NCBI GenBank assembly: GCA_964471215.1
Contig: CAYYFC010000061.1
Location: forward strand, 1-5,744
Origin: Archaeoglobus_B sp964471215
GTDB taxonomy: Archaea; Halobacteriota; Archaeoglobi; Archaeoglobales; Archaeoglobaceae
Direction of reading: 5' to 3'
Length of the DNA: 5,744 nucleotides
A model generated the notes under the pieces. The model was given only the letters and a program-made list of their open reading frames with translations. It was not told the DNA's origin and did not search any database. Positions 5,314 to 5,744 of the stretch are shown here, piece by piece. The position numbers and the translations under genes are program-made. How positions within the stretch are numbered: the first letter of the stretch is position 1; the number at the start of each line of letters is the position of its first letter.

Positions 5314-5727
5314 ATGAAGTATAGATTCGTTGATCACACCGCAGACATTGCATTCGAGGTCTACGGTGGGGATTTGCGTGAACTCATAAAAAATGCCACG
5401 ATGGCATTCTACAATGCATTTGTTTATACAGATAAGATTAAAGTTGAATATAAAAAAGAAATAGAAGTTGAGGCGGAATCAGAGGATTTACTGCTTTTTA
5501 ACTGGCTAAATGAACTCCTATTTATATTCGATACGGAGTTTTTTGCAGGAAAAAATGTAGACGTTAACGTATTTGAAGATGATGTGCTCAGAGCGAGAGG
5601 TGTTTTAGAAGGTTGTAGGGTAGATTCAAAACTGATTAAAGTAGAGCCAAAAGCTATAACCTTCCACAATTTTAAAGTAGAAAGGAGAAATAACGAATGG
5701 TATGGATTCGTTATCATAGATATTTAA
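5314..5727 (+). CDS. Archease (RtcB ligase activator)
   Basis: Archease is a small protein that helps the tRNA-splicing ligase RtcB accept guanylate and turn over. The 137-aa protein starts MKYRFVDHTADIAFEVYG, the diagnostic N-terminus with the DHTAD metal site (Asp7, His8, Asp11). It ends with ITFHNFKVERR and FVIIDI, where Asp136 is the expected C-terminal metal ligand. Length agrees with the family, about 140 aa. An in-frame start at 5215 would add 33 residues without archease similarity and would run into coaD on the other strand; ATG 5314 fits the family and the palindromic TATA box 24 bp upstream. No rtcB gene is present in the window. The 17 bases after the stop show nothing. Confidence 0.93.
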   Translation: MKYRFVDHTADIAFEVYGGDLRELIKNATMAFYNAFVYTDKIKVEYKKEIEVEAESEDLLLFNWLNELLFIFDTEFFAGKNVDVNVFEDDVLRARGVLEGCRVDSKLIKVEPKAITFHNFKVERRNNEWYGFVIIDI

Positions 5728-5744
5728 AAAAATTTGTGACCTAC

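Overview
The window looks like the chromosome of a thermophilic euryarchaeon, most likely Archaeoglobales or a close relative. This rests on the gene set (archaeal RPA with its OB-fold partner, archaeal-type phosphopantetheine adenylyltransferase, archease, DUF2299), on a TATA box about 23-28 bp ahead of several starts with little or no leader, and on a C/D box guide RNA with the compact archaeal 12-nt guide spacing. The genus is inferred from memory of protein families and was not tested.

Layout. 1-622 (+): 3' half of a decayed IS200/IS605-type tnpB, with at least two frameshifts and a RuvC-III Asp changed to Tyr. 663-727 (+): a textbook C/D box sRNA squeezed between the transposon remnant and the next gene. 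729-1946 (+): a 405-aa FucI/AraA-superfamily (COG2407-like) protein. About 1978-2024 (-): a second, less complete C/D box candidate next to a hairpin and an oligo-T tract. 2071-2304 and 2319-2783 (-): a two-gene unit, a 77-aa hypothetical protein and a DUF2299 protein. 2784-3223: a long AT-rich divergent intergenic region with promoters for both sides and a perfect 10-bp inverted repeat close to the RPA promoter. 3224-4150 and 4147-4815 (+): RPA and its associated OB-fold protein, translationally coupled through ATGA. 4816-5262 (-): PPAT, whose stop codon touches the stop of the RPA partner. 5314-5727 (+): archease, diverging from PPAT across a 51-bp spacer that holds a 16-bp palindromic TATA-like element.

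The genes serve core information and cofactor functions: single-strand DNA binding, rRNA/tRNA methylation guidance, CoA synthesis and RNA-ligase activation. The least ordinary parts are the non-coding ones: the abutting C/D sRNA, the second C/D-like module, the inverted repeat before RPA and the symmetric divergent promoter. I see no CRISPR array, tRNA, rRNA or clear new defence system.
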